Below, piece by piece: positions 16,874 through 27,121 of a stretch of 64,000 nucleotides of DNA. The position numbers and the translations under genes were made by a program. Every line of letters starts with the position of its first letter. Within the stretch, counting starts at the first letter, position 1. The notes under the pieces were generated by a model. The model ran no database searches. It was not told the origin of the DNA and saw only the letters and a program-made list of their open reading frames with translations. This DNA is from JAFDWR01 sp038216655 (lineage in GTDB: Bacteria; Armatimonadota; Fimbriimonadia; Fimbriimonadales; Fimbriimonadaceae), in NCBI GenBank assembly GCA_038216655.1, contig JBBQPZ010000006.1:62001-126000 (forward strand). Reading direction: 5' to 3'.

Positions 16874-17956
16874 CTAAGCGATGGTGATGTCGTCGCAGAG
16901 GTAGACGTCCTGAACTGCCTGGAGCAACGCCGCCCCTTCCGCCATGGGTCTTTGGAACGCTTTGCGCCCTGAGATGAGCCCTGTGCCGCCGGCGCGCTTG
17001 TTGATGACCGCGGTGCGAACCGCTTCGGCTAAGTCACCCGCACCGGATGAAGCTCCGCCCGAATTGATTAATCCTGCCCGCCCCATATAGCAGTTGGCCA
17101 CCTGATAACGCGTGAGATCGATCGGATGATCCGTTGTCAATTGGGTGTAAACCCGCTCGTCGGTCTTTCCGTAGTCCCCCGCTTCGCCCTTAAGCACCTT
17201 ATAGCCGCCGTTATTCTCCGGCAGCTTCTGTTTGATAATGTCGGCACCGATAGTCACGCCGAGGTGGTTGGCCTGCCCCGTCAGGTCGGCCGAGACATGG
17301 TAGTCCTTGTCCGCCTTCTTGAACGCCGGATTGCGCAGATAACACCACAAAATCGTCGCCATCCCGAGTTCGTGGGCTTCGGCGAATGCGTGGCTGACTT
17401 CTTGGAGTTGCCGCGTCGATTCGTCCGAGCCGAAGTAGATTGTTGCGCCGATCGCCACCGCACCCAAATCCCATGCCTGCTGAACCTGCCCAAACATCAC
17501 CTGATCGAACTTGTTCGGGAAGGTGAGGAGCTCGTTGTGGTTCATCTTCACGATGAAGGGAATCTTATGCGCCCACCTTCGTGAACAACTCATCAGCCCA
17601 CCCATCGTCGACGCCACCGCGTTACACCCGCCTTCGATCGCGAGCCGCACGATATTCTCGGGATCGAAGTAAGCCGGATTCGCCGCGAAGCTGGCACCTG
17701 CAGAGTGTTCGATTCCCTGGTCCACGGGGAGGATGCTCAGGTATCCCGTGTTCGCTAACCGCCCCGTGCCGAACATTTGCTGCATCGCATTGACCGTGCG
17801 CACAGTGCGATCAGTATCGAGAAACACATCGTCGATGAAGTTCGGTCCCGGAAGATGGAGATTCTCCTTCGGAATCGTCGTACATCGGTGCGTCAGAAGG
17901 TTCTGGGCGTCGTTGCCAAGCAGGGATTCGATTTGTTGGTAGGTGTGTTGGCTCAT
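16874..17956 (-). CDS. fbaB: Class I fructose-bisphosphate aldolase
   Basis: 360 residues of the DhnA-type class I aldolase, cleaving fructose-1,6-bisphosphate through a lysine Schiff base. Landmarks include LSILPVDQGIEHSAGASF, KIPFIVKMNHNELLTFP, and the C-terminal phosphate-binding stretch GRAGLINSGGASSG. Length and order agree with bacterial FbaB. The gene lies upstream of the caspase gene on the same strand, but that gene has a TATACT box in between, so they are probably separate units. With pfkA (2300-3262) it covers two consecutive glycolytic steps. Confidence 0.95.
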   Translation of the reverse strand: MSQHTYQQIESLLGNDAQNLLTHRCTTIPKENLHLPGPNFIDDVFLDTDRTVRTVNAMQQMFGTGRLANTGYLSILPVDQGIEHSAGASFAANPAYFDPENIVRLAIEGGCNAVASTMGGLMSCSRRWAHKIPFIVKMNHNELLTFPNKFDQVMFGQVQQAWDLGAVAIGATIYFGSDESTRQLQEVSHAFAEAHELGMATILWCYLRNPAFKKADKDYHVSADLTGQANHLGVTIGADIIKQKLPENNGGYKVLKGEAGDYGKTDERVYTQLTTDHPIDLTRYQVANCYMGRAGLINSGGASSGAGDLAEAVRTAVINKRAGGTGLISGRKAFQRPMAEGAALLQAVQDVYLCDDITIA

Positions 17957-18038
17957 CTTAGGCGATCGAGATCGAATCTATTCTGCCAGAAAATGAGGCT
18001 CTGAGTTTGCTGAGGAGCCACTCTCGTGTATATGATAG

Positions 18039-18527
18039 ATGGCATCAGATCGGAAGGCCATTGCACTTTCGGCTACCTTTGAGGCGACATTGAACAACGC
18101 TAAACCCATTCTCATTATAGAGGATAGTCACGAAGACTATGAACTCGTTACGTCTGCCTTGAACGACCTCGCAGTCACCCAACCGATTTACCGGCTCGTT
18201 ATCGGGAGCGACACTCTTGACTACCTGAACCGCCGTATGGGACATCAAGGCCACGCGGGGGAGCCCCTGCCCGTCCTCATCCTGCTCGACCTCCATCTTC
18301 CCGCCGCCCATGGTTTGGACATTCTCCGCGAACTCAAGGGTCACCCGCGCTTCCGGAGCATTCCTGTTGTCGTGATGAGCACATCCTCCACGCAACTAGA
18401 CATCCAAGCCTGCTATGCGGCCGGAGCGAACTCATATATCGTGAAATCGATCGATACGTCGGAATATCTTCACAAGGTCAAAGTAATGGCGGATTACTGG
18501 CTGCATTGCGTCGAATACTCCGAATAG
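18039..18527 (+). CDS. Single-domain response regulator (Rcp1/CheY-like)
   Basis: Receiver domain only, no output domain. Acid pair in ILIIEDSHED, phosphoacceptor Asp84 in LILLDLHLP, switch residue in VVMSTSS, and conserved Lys in SYIVKSID. The C-terminal helix ends with YW..., as in Rcp1-type receivers that partner phytochrome-like kinases. The start is uncertain: ATG 18039 gives 162 residues, whereas TTG 18090 would begin just before AKPILIIED, the normal domain start. No kinase is adjacent; the nearest is at 44648. A degenerate relative lies at 57168. Confidence 0.9.
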   Translation: MASDRKAIALSATFEATLNNAKPILIIEDSHEDYELVTSALNDLAVTQPIYRLVIGSDTLDYLNRRMGHQGHAGEPLPVLILLDLHLPAAHGLDILRELKGHPRFRSIPVVVMSTSSTQLDIQACYAAGANSYIVKSIDTSEYLHKVKVMADYWLHCVEYSE

Positions 18528-18566
18528 ACCGAACTCTATGGGGAAGCCTGGTGTCAAAGTGCAGTC

Positions 18567-21218
<2,652 letters not shown>

Positions 21219-21288
21219 CGCGCAAATTGATTAAGATTCATCGCCGGAAGTACTCTACTTCGTCGCGATCGGAGTTATCCTTGGCGAC

Positions 21289-22320
21289 ATGATAGTGCTG
21301 GTTGCCTCCCTTATCGGACTGAACCTCTCGCTTAGCAAATCGCGGGCTCTCCCGCACCTCAAGCTCGATGCCGAACTCGGTCAGCCATTCTCGATCGATC
21401 GTGCCGCATCCGTCTACCGACCAAGTCATAAGTACAAGCCGAGTCAGATTTTGAGCATTGGAAGCTTCGCCTCTCTGGGCAGCCGCCACTATGTCACCGT
21501 TGAAGGCTGGATCTGCTACGTGGCCACGGGCACGCCGCACTACAGCAATCTCCCCGGCCTTGAGGCTGATTGGGACGTCCACTTCGGGCTGATCGACGCC
21601 ATTCCTCCGGCGGGGGTCGTGGTCAATGCCGAATACCGCAAGTCGCACGCCTTGACCTGCGAAATTACGCCGACCGCTCGCCTCGTCATGACGAGCGCGT
21701 TGAAGGATATCCAAAACACCGTCAAGACCACCTACCGCAAAGTCCGGGTGAAAGGCTATTTACGCTTGGGCTCAGAGCAGAATCACGAAGGGACTGCCGA
21801 CTACGTGTCCAACGGCTTCACGCTCAAGAACGGCCACTGGGAGGTTCACCCCGTCGAGTCCATCGAATCCATCGATAGCAAGCCCCACTTCACCGTCGGC
21901 CCCGACGCCATCTACGCGATCGTCCCCCCGTCCGATCGATACAAGCTCGACTGGTCGAAATGGTCGTACAGTCTCACGAACCAGACCCAGAACACCACGA
22001 ACCATGGAGCCTTGAAGGGCAGGGTGACCTCGATGTCCGCGGCCTCAGACGGATCGGGGGATGTCGAACTGGCTCTCACCCGTGAAGATGGCTCCACCGG
22101 GCTCCAAATGGCGACCCTCACCGTCATCCCGCAGTATTACATCCAGCACTTCGACGCCGCGACGCACCAGCTCACCCTGCGCCCTGGGACAATCTGCAAC
22201 CTGAGTAGTCCCATCCAAATAGGCACCCTCGCGACATTATCCGGCCTGAGAAGCTGGAGATTCGGCCCGTCGGGGCCGCCGAGTCCCGTGATGGACCCGG
22301 TTGAGAAAATCGAAAGCTAG
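21289..22320 (+). CDS. Secreted or membrane-anchored protein of unknown function
   Basis: 343 residues. A hydrophobic N-terminus (MIVLVASLIGLNLSL) may be a signal peptide or anchor. The body is beta-rich, with segments such as VTVEGWICYVATGTPHYSN, VVVNAEYRKSHALTCEI and KVRVKGYLRLGSEQNHEGTA; I do not recognise a family, although the middle resembles OB-fold-like small beta domains. TATCCT sits 7 nt before ATG 21289. Its end overlaps the convergent patatin gene by 4 nt. Confidence 0.75.
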   Translation: MIVLVASLIGLNLSLSKSRALPHLKLDAELGQPFSIDRAASVYRPSHKYKPSQILSIGSFASLGSRHYVTVEGWICYVATGTPHYSNLPGLEADWDVHFGLIDAIPPAGVVVNAEYRKSHALTCEITPTARLVMTSALKDIQNTVKTTYRKVRVKGYLRLGSEQNHEGTADYVSNGFTLKNGHWEVHPVESIESIDSKPHFTVGPDAIYAIVPPSDRYKLDWSKWSYSLTNQTQNTTNHGALKGRVTSMSAASDGSGDVELALTREDGSTGLQMATLTVIPQYYIQHFDAATHQLTLRPGTICNLSSPIQIGTLATLSGLRSWRFGPSGPPSPVMDPVEKIES

Positions 22321-24647
22321 AAACTCCGGCCAAGGGTGAGATAGACGGTCCGGTGGAGACTCTCGCTGAAGCTCCCGCCGACGAACACCGGACCGAGAAT
22401 TGTCTCGATCAGCAGCCCAAACGAGGCGCTGTTCCGAATTCGGTAGGCTCGCCTCGCTGGCCCGACCCCGCCGAACTCGTACCAGCCAGCAAGGAAAACC
22501 TTGCCGCCCACCACCTCGGGCAACTTTGAGATTCGGCGAAGCATCCCGAGGCTGGCGTACAGGTAGTTGTCTCCCTGAAGCTCATCGACCGTGTAGGCAC
22601 CCATCCGGAAAGGTCCTCCAAGAGAGAATCGCAGGAGGGGAGGGGCTTCGATACCAAACGTCGAACCTCCCTCAAGGATAGTGAACACGCTCTGATCCTT
22701 GCTGACGGGGGTGAACTGCGAGAACCGAGCCGAACCTTGGAGGAAGCTTGGACCTTGCCCTGGTGAGTCAACGTAGTACTTCGCCTGCGTATCGATTCGG
22801 ACGCCACGACTCGGGATGAGATCGCCATCCTGGTTGTCGTAGCCGTACCGGAACCGCAAAGCCGAGTAGGTTCCGCTATCGACCCCGGGGGAGGGAATCC
22901 CCACCGAGAGCTCGTTATTGAGTCGACCGACTTCGTACCCGAGTCGAAACTCGCTCTGGCGACCCAACGGCGATCCAAGGTCAACCCCTGCGCCATAGGA
23001 TTCCGTGCGGTAGCTCGAGGTCTGAGTTCCAGCCGAGAACACGTTCTGGATCGACCGGCCATAGAAGACCCGTGGTGAGACAAACAAGGATCGACGGGCA
23101 AAGGGCTTGTAATACTCGAGCTCGCCGGCGTTACGAGTGCCAAGATCGAAGCTAAAGCGTGTCTCGGCACCGTTACCTGTGCGATCGACAAAGGTTGTTC
23201 TGGCCTTGAGCGTGAAACGGACCACATTGCTCTCGGCGGTGTCCATGTCCGTCCCGATATTCACAAACGGGGGCGCGTAGGTCTTCTCCTTGGCACGTAG
23301 GAGTAGTCCTTGGTGACCATCAGCATCCCGCGTCATCTCGTAGGCGATCGATTCGAATTGCCCCTCTCCCACGATCCGATTGAGCGTCTGACTCAGTTCT
23401 GCCGAGACCCCGGGCTCAGCGAGATTCCGGCCCCGGAAGCTCTCGAACCGGTTGGCGAGTTCAGCCTCTGACGCGGCCGAGGATTCTCGAAGCGGAATCC
23501 AAGGCTCGTTCGGACCGCGACGATGTTTTGATGAAGCCAACGGGTCAACCCGAGTCGTAATTGCCTTGACGAACGTTGCGACGGGACGTCGGTTCATATG
23601 CTCGCGTCGGGCGGCCAAGTCGCTCTGATAGACCGCCCATTCCGGGTCGGACAGCTTGTAGCGCATCAGCTTGGCCAGTCGTCCATCCGCGATCGCTTTC
23701 AAGGTCTCGGCGTAACCCCGAGCCATCAGTGCTTTGGCGCGACCGTAGTCCGTGCTGGAAAACTCCCCGAGGTTCGGTGAGAGAACCACGTCGGCGAGGC
23801 TCTCATGGCGTCGAACTTGATCTTCGGCCGCAACCGTGATCGAGCGAGCAAGAATTTCCGACAAGGACTCCTGGCCGTAACCGGGTGAGTCGATCCCGGA
23901 TAGCTTGACCGCCAGGATAAACTCGGGGTCAAACGCCGCCTTACCCACGTCGACGGGCAGGTTATTGAGCAAACCGCCGTCGACGAGCACTTTATTCTCC
24001 GTCAACACCGGCGTGAAGTTCACGGGAATCGCCATCGTGGCGCGCAGGGCGAGGTACAGGGACCCGGTCGACAGGATCTCCTGCTGACCGCTGTTGAGGT
24101 CTACCGCCACGCAGCGGAAGGGGAGCACCAGATCGTCAAAGGACCTGAGATTCGCACCCTTGCCCACCGGAGATGCGGGCAGAGAAACCCGACTTAGAAG
24201 GAGCCCTACCTGCTGGGCAGGATCTAGTCCGCCCGGTAGGCGAAGCTCGTTGCCTTGCAAGCCGAATTCAAATCGGAAGGGAAAGCCCCGGCGGTCCTCT
24301 TTCCGACGCCACGGGAGATCGTTGTAGGCCGGGCGACCGGTGAAGACCTCGCTCCAAGGTACCGAGAGCACCAACTTCTCGATCTCATCCGGCGTCATAC
24401 CCGCTGCGAGCATGCCGCCAACGAGGCCGCCCGCACTGGTCCCCGCAACGCAATCCACCGGGATGTGCGCCTCTTCCAGCGCTTTGAGAACGCCAATGTG
24501 CGCCCAACCCAGCGCACCGCCTCCCCCGAGGACCACGCAAACCCGATTGCCGCGGGTGCGCTCTTGAACCTGAGCGAGCACCGAAATTCCGGCACACAAA
24601 AGGGCCGAGGCGACCGCGATGCGGAGTCTGGCGACGGTCCTGAACAT
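22317..24647 (-). CDS. Patatin-like phospholipase with POTRA and Omp85 beta-barrel
   Basis: 776 residues. Signal peptide (about 1-25), then a patatin domain with oxyanion loop GGGGALGWAHIG, nucleophile GTSAGG (Ser about 70) and catalytic Asp in DGGLLNNLPVD. A POTRA-like region (about 400-480) and a C-terminal 16-strand-type barrel follow (ALRFRYGYDNQDGDLIPSRG, RFSLGGPFRMGAY, final aromatic F). This is the PlpD / type Vd secretion architecture, in which the barrel exports or displays the lipase. It is good evidence that the organism has an outer membrane. TAGCAT lies 8 nt before ATG 24647. Confidence 0.92.
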   Translation of the reverse strand: MFRTVARLRIAVASALLCAGISVLAQVQERTRGNRVCVVLGGGGALGWAHIGVLKALEEAHIPVDCVAGTSAGGLVGGMLAAGMTPDEIEKLVLSVPWSEVFTGRPAYNDLPWRRKEDRRGFPFRFEFGLQGNELRLPGGLDPAQQVGLLLSRVSLPASPVGKGANLRSFDDLVLPFRCVAVDLNSGQQEILSTGSLYLALRATMAIPVNFTPVLTENKVLVDGGLLNNLPVDVGKAAFDPEFILAVKLSGIDSPGYGQESLSEILARSITVAAEDQVRRHESLADVVLSPNLGEFSSTDYGRAKALMARGYAETLKAIADGRLAKLMRYKLSDPEWAVYQSDLAARREHMNRRPVATFVKAITTRVDPLASSKHRRGPNEPWIPLRESSAASEAELANRFESFRGRNLAEPGVSAELSQTLNRIVGEGQFESIAYEMTRDADGHQGLLLRAKEKTYAPPFVNIGTDMDTAESNVVRFTLKARTTFVDRTGNGAETRFSFDLGTRNAGELEYYKPFARRSLFVSPRVFYGRSIQNVFSAGTQTSSYRTESYGAGVDLGSPLGRQSEFRLGYEVGRLNNELSVGIPSPGVDSGTYSALRFRYGYDNQDGDLIPSRGVRIDTQAKYYVDSPGQGPSFLQGSARFSQFTPVSKDQSVFTILEGGSTFGIEAPPLLRFSLGGPFRMGAYTVDELQGDNYLYASLGMLRRISKLPEVVGGKVFLAGWYEFGGVGPARRAYRIRNSASFGLLIETILGPVFVGGSFSESLHRTVYLTLGRSF

Positions 24648-24709
24648 TGGTGTTTATGCTAGCTCAATTCCCTGCGGCCGTGGGGTCCCCTTTTCCCTCT
24701 CCAGGCCCT

Positions 24710-24715
24710 CATAAT
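24710..24715 (+). promoter_or_regulatory. Start-proximal -10 box (CATAAT) for thyX
   Basis: CATAAT, 6-nt spacer, ATG 24722; no Shine-Dalgarno in between. Confidence 0.6.
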
Positions 24716-24721
24716 GTTCGC

Positions 24722-25636
24722 ATGGCGCGCATCGTAGTTCCGGAGGCCGAAGCCCTTCTCGATCAGGAAATCCCCGTTCTCGACAAAGGCTTTGTCCGTC
24801 TGGTCGACTACCTTGGCGGCGACGAACGCATTGTCCAGGCCGCGCGCGTCAGCTACGGCTCGGGCACCAAGAGCTACCGCCAAGACCGTGGACTCATCAA
24901 CTACTTGATCCGGAACTGGCACACCTCCCCATTCGAGCAGGTTCAACTCACCTTCCATGCGAAGATGCCTATCTTCGTCGCCCGTCAGTGGGTACGGCAC
25001 CGAACGGCGCGCCTTAACGAGATCTCCGGGCGCTACTCGGTGATGAAGGACGAATTCTACGTGCCATCGGGCGAGAACATCCGACCACAGAGTGAGGACA
25101 ATAAGCAGGGCCGCAGTGACGAGCGTTTCTCCGCCGAGGACGAATCATCCATCATCGAGAGCTTTGTTTCCGGCCAGAACGAAGCCTATCGTTCCTACGA
25201 GGGGCTGCTCTCCAAAAACCTCGCGCGAGAACTCGCCCGGAATAACCTGCCGGTTTCCCTCTATACCGAGTGGTATTGGCAAATTGATCTGCACAACCTC
25301 TTCCACTTCCTCCGCCTAAGAATGGACCCGCACGCCCAGTACGAGATCCGGGTGTATGCCGAGGCCATGGCCAAGTGTGCCAAAGCGGTTGCCCCAATGG
25401 CGTTCGAGGCTTTCGAAGAGCACATTCTCGGCTCGATCACGTTCTCGAAAGCAGAGCAGTTGGCTCTCCACCGCCTTCTAACCGGCGGCCCTGTCGAGCT
25501 CGAAGGCCGCGCCCTCGTGACGTTCGAGCAGAAGATCGAGAAGTTGCGCGCGAGCGAACCGGCAGATCCAGCCGAGGAGCCCGCGTTTGAGAATGCGGAA
25601 GGCGAAGGTTGGGCACCCCCCGAACTGGGCGGTTAG
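24722..25636 (+). CDS. thyX: FAD-dependent thymidylate synthase
   Basis: Makes dTMP from dUMP using methylene-tetrahydrofolate and FADH2, independent of DHFR. 304 residues from ATG 24722 (MARIVVPEAEALLDQEIPV). The ThyX signature RHRTARLNEISGRYS is present, with the upstream SPFEQVQLTFHAK and the downstream LDLHNLFHFLRLR-like IDLHNLFHFLRLRMD. The protein is somewhat longer than the 220-250 residue norm because of an extended C-terminus rich in Glu/Pro. The start is chosen because the CATAAT box precedes it and the 25 upstream codons are not protein-like. Confidence 0.96.
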   Translation: MARIVVPEAEALLDQEIPVLDKGFVRLVDYLGGDERIVQAARVSYGSGTKSYRQDRGLINYLIRNWHTSPFEQVQLTFHAKMPIFVARQWVRHRTARLNEISGRYSVMKDEFYVPSGENIRPQSEDNKQGRSDERFSAEDESSIIESFVSGQNEAYRSYEGLLSKNLARELARNNLPVSLYTEWYWQIDLHNLFHFLRLRMDPHAQYEIRVYAEAMAKCAKAVAPMAFEAFEEHILGSITFSKAEQLALHRLLTGGPVELEGRALVTFEQKIEKLRASEPADPAEEPAFENAEGEGWAPPELGG

Positions 25637-25822
25637 CCCCCTTTCCTCTTGCCGAGATGATTGTGCTCGAGAGGAGGAAGGGGATGGGGGATGGAGGTTC
25701 CGGACCTCCGACGTGTCCTCAAGTTAGGCGAATGCCCGACACTTAACGCCCCTAAAGAAACCTTCCCCGGGCCTGCAGGGATTGCCGTATTATGTTGGGG
25801 CACTCTATCCAGGTTCCAATCT
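25637..25822. promoter_or_regulatory. Intergenic region with imperfect hairpin and -10 box for the amidohydrolase operon
   Basis: An imperfect hairpin pairs CCCTTTCCTCT near 25639-25650 with AGAGGAGGAAGGG near 25671-25683; it has no T-tract, so termination of thyX is uncertain. TATTAT at 25788-25793 is a good -10 box that would give the amidohydrolase mRNA a leader of about 23 nt. Confidence 0.4.
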
Positions 25823-27121
25823 ATGACACATCGGGTCCTTCTCTTTGCGGCGCTTGCCGCGATCTCGCCCTTCGCGCGTGCCCAATCGAGCCCGCTCGCC
25901 ATCGTCAACGCTCGCATCGAAATCGGTAACGGCAAGGTCATCGAGCGGGGCACGATCGTCGTTCGAGACGGCAAGATCGTCTCCGTCGGCGATGAGAAAG
26001 CTCCGGACGGGGCCACGACCTATGACGCGAAAGGAATGACCGTCTATCCAGGCTTCATCGACGGCTACACGAGCCGTGGCGTCACCCTCCCCTCCGGGCC
26101 AAACTCGGGTGGCACACCCCCCGAGTCTCGCACCCAGGCTCCCCCCACGATGTGGGAAGGCAACCGGAAGGGTATCCGCGCGGCCTCCAACGCCGTGGAC
26201 GGCTGGAAGGTCACGGATTATGGCGACTATTACAAGCAAGGACTGCTCGCCGGGCTCGCCGCAACCGGTAGCGGCCTGATCAGAGGCTCCACCGGGATCA
26301 TCGAATACCGCAAGGCCGACTTTATCCTCGTGAAGAACTCGGGGATGGAGATTTCTCCACGCTCCACCGGGGGTGGAAGCGGGGGCACTAGCCAGGGCTA
26401 CCCGAACTCTCTTCTCGGAGTTGTGGCTCTCTGCCGCCAAGTGCTTTGGGACGCGAAGACCTACCTCGAGCGAAAGGACCTCGGCGGGAAGCCAACAAGC
26501 GACGAGACCTATGAAGCCCTCATCCCCATCATGCAGGGAACCCTGCCCGCGATCATCGAGGCCGATAGCGACCGTGAGGCGTTCCGTGCGTTGAACATTG
26601 CCGATGAATTCGGGCTCAAGGCGATCCTGAAGGGGGGGCGTGATGCTTCCGCCACCGCCGAGAGGCTCAAAAACAAGAACATTGCCGTCCTTCTCCGCAT
26701 TGACTACACCGACGCCCCCGACCGTACGGGCAAGTCCACCGACCCCGATGCCGCTCCGAAGGCGGTTGCAGAGGATCGATACCAGGAATGGGTGCGCCGC
26801 CTCGGCAACCCCAAACGTCTTGCCGACGCGGGCGTGAAGTTCGCGTTCAGCACCGACGGTGCCCTGATCGACGACTACCTCACCAATGTTCGCCGAGTGA
26901 TCACGGTGGGCCAGCTTCCGAGAGACGCCGCATTGAAGGCAATGACCTCGGACGCGGCCTCGATTCTCGGCATCGGCGATCGCCTTGGAACGGTCGAGCC
27001 GGGCAAGATGGCCAATCTCGTGGTGATGAACGGCGACTTCGCCAAAGACGGGACGGCGGTGCAACTCGTAGTCGTCGGTGGCGAGCGGGTTGACGTAGCA
27101 AAGAAGCCGGAGGGCAAGTAA
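25823..27121 (+). CDS. Secreted amidohydrolase-fold protein lacking the HxH metal motif
   Basis: 432 residues from ATG 25823, opening with a signal peptide (HRVLLFAALAAISPFARAQS). The composite beta-sandwich typical of amidohydrolases flanks the barrel (IVNARIEIGNGKVIERGTIVVRDGKIVSVG at the front, GTVEPGKMANLVVMNGDF at the back). The metal-binding HxH after strand 1 is replaced: GFIDGYTS instead of GFIDxHxH. The distal Asp (AFSTDGA) is kept. A hydrolase without the binuclear site is unlikely to act conventionally, so a non-catalytic partner of the next gene's product is plausible. That gene starts immediately after its stop. Confidence 0.88.
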   Translation: MTHRVLLFAALAAISPFARAQSSPLAIVNARIEIGNGKVIERGTIVVRDGKIVSVGDEKAPDGATTYDAKGMTVYPGFIDGYTSRGVTLPSGPNSGGTPPESRTQAPPTMWEGNRKGIRAASNAVDGWKVTDYGDYYKQGLLAGLAATGSGLIRGSTGIIEYRKADFILVKNSGMEISPRSTGGGSGGTSQGYPNSLLGVVALCRQVLWDAKTYLERKDLGGKPTSDETYEALIPIMQGTLPAIIEADSDREAFRALNIADEFGLKAILKGGRDASATAERLKNKNIAVLLRIDYTDAPDRTGKSTDPDAAPKAVAEDRYQEWVRRLGNPKRLADAGVKFAFSTDGALIDDYLTNVRRVITVGQLPRDAALKAMTSDAASILGIGDRLGTVEPGKMANLVVMNGDFAKDGTAVQLVVVGGERVDVAKKPEGK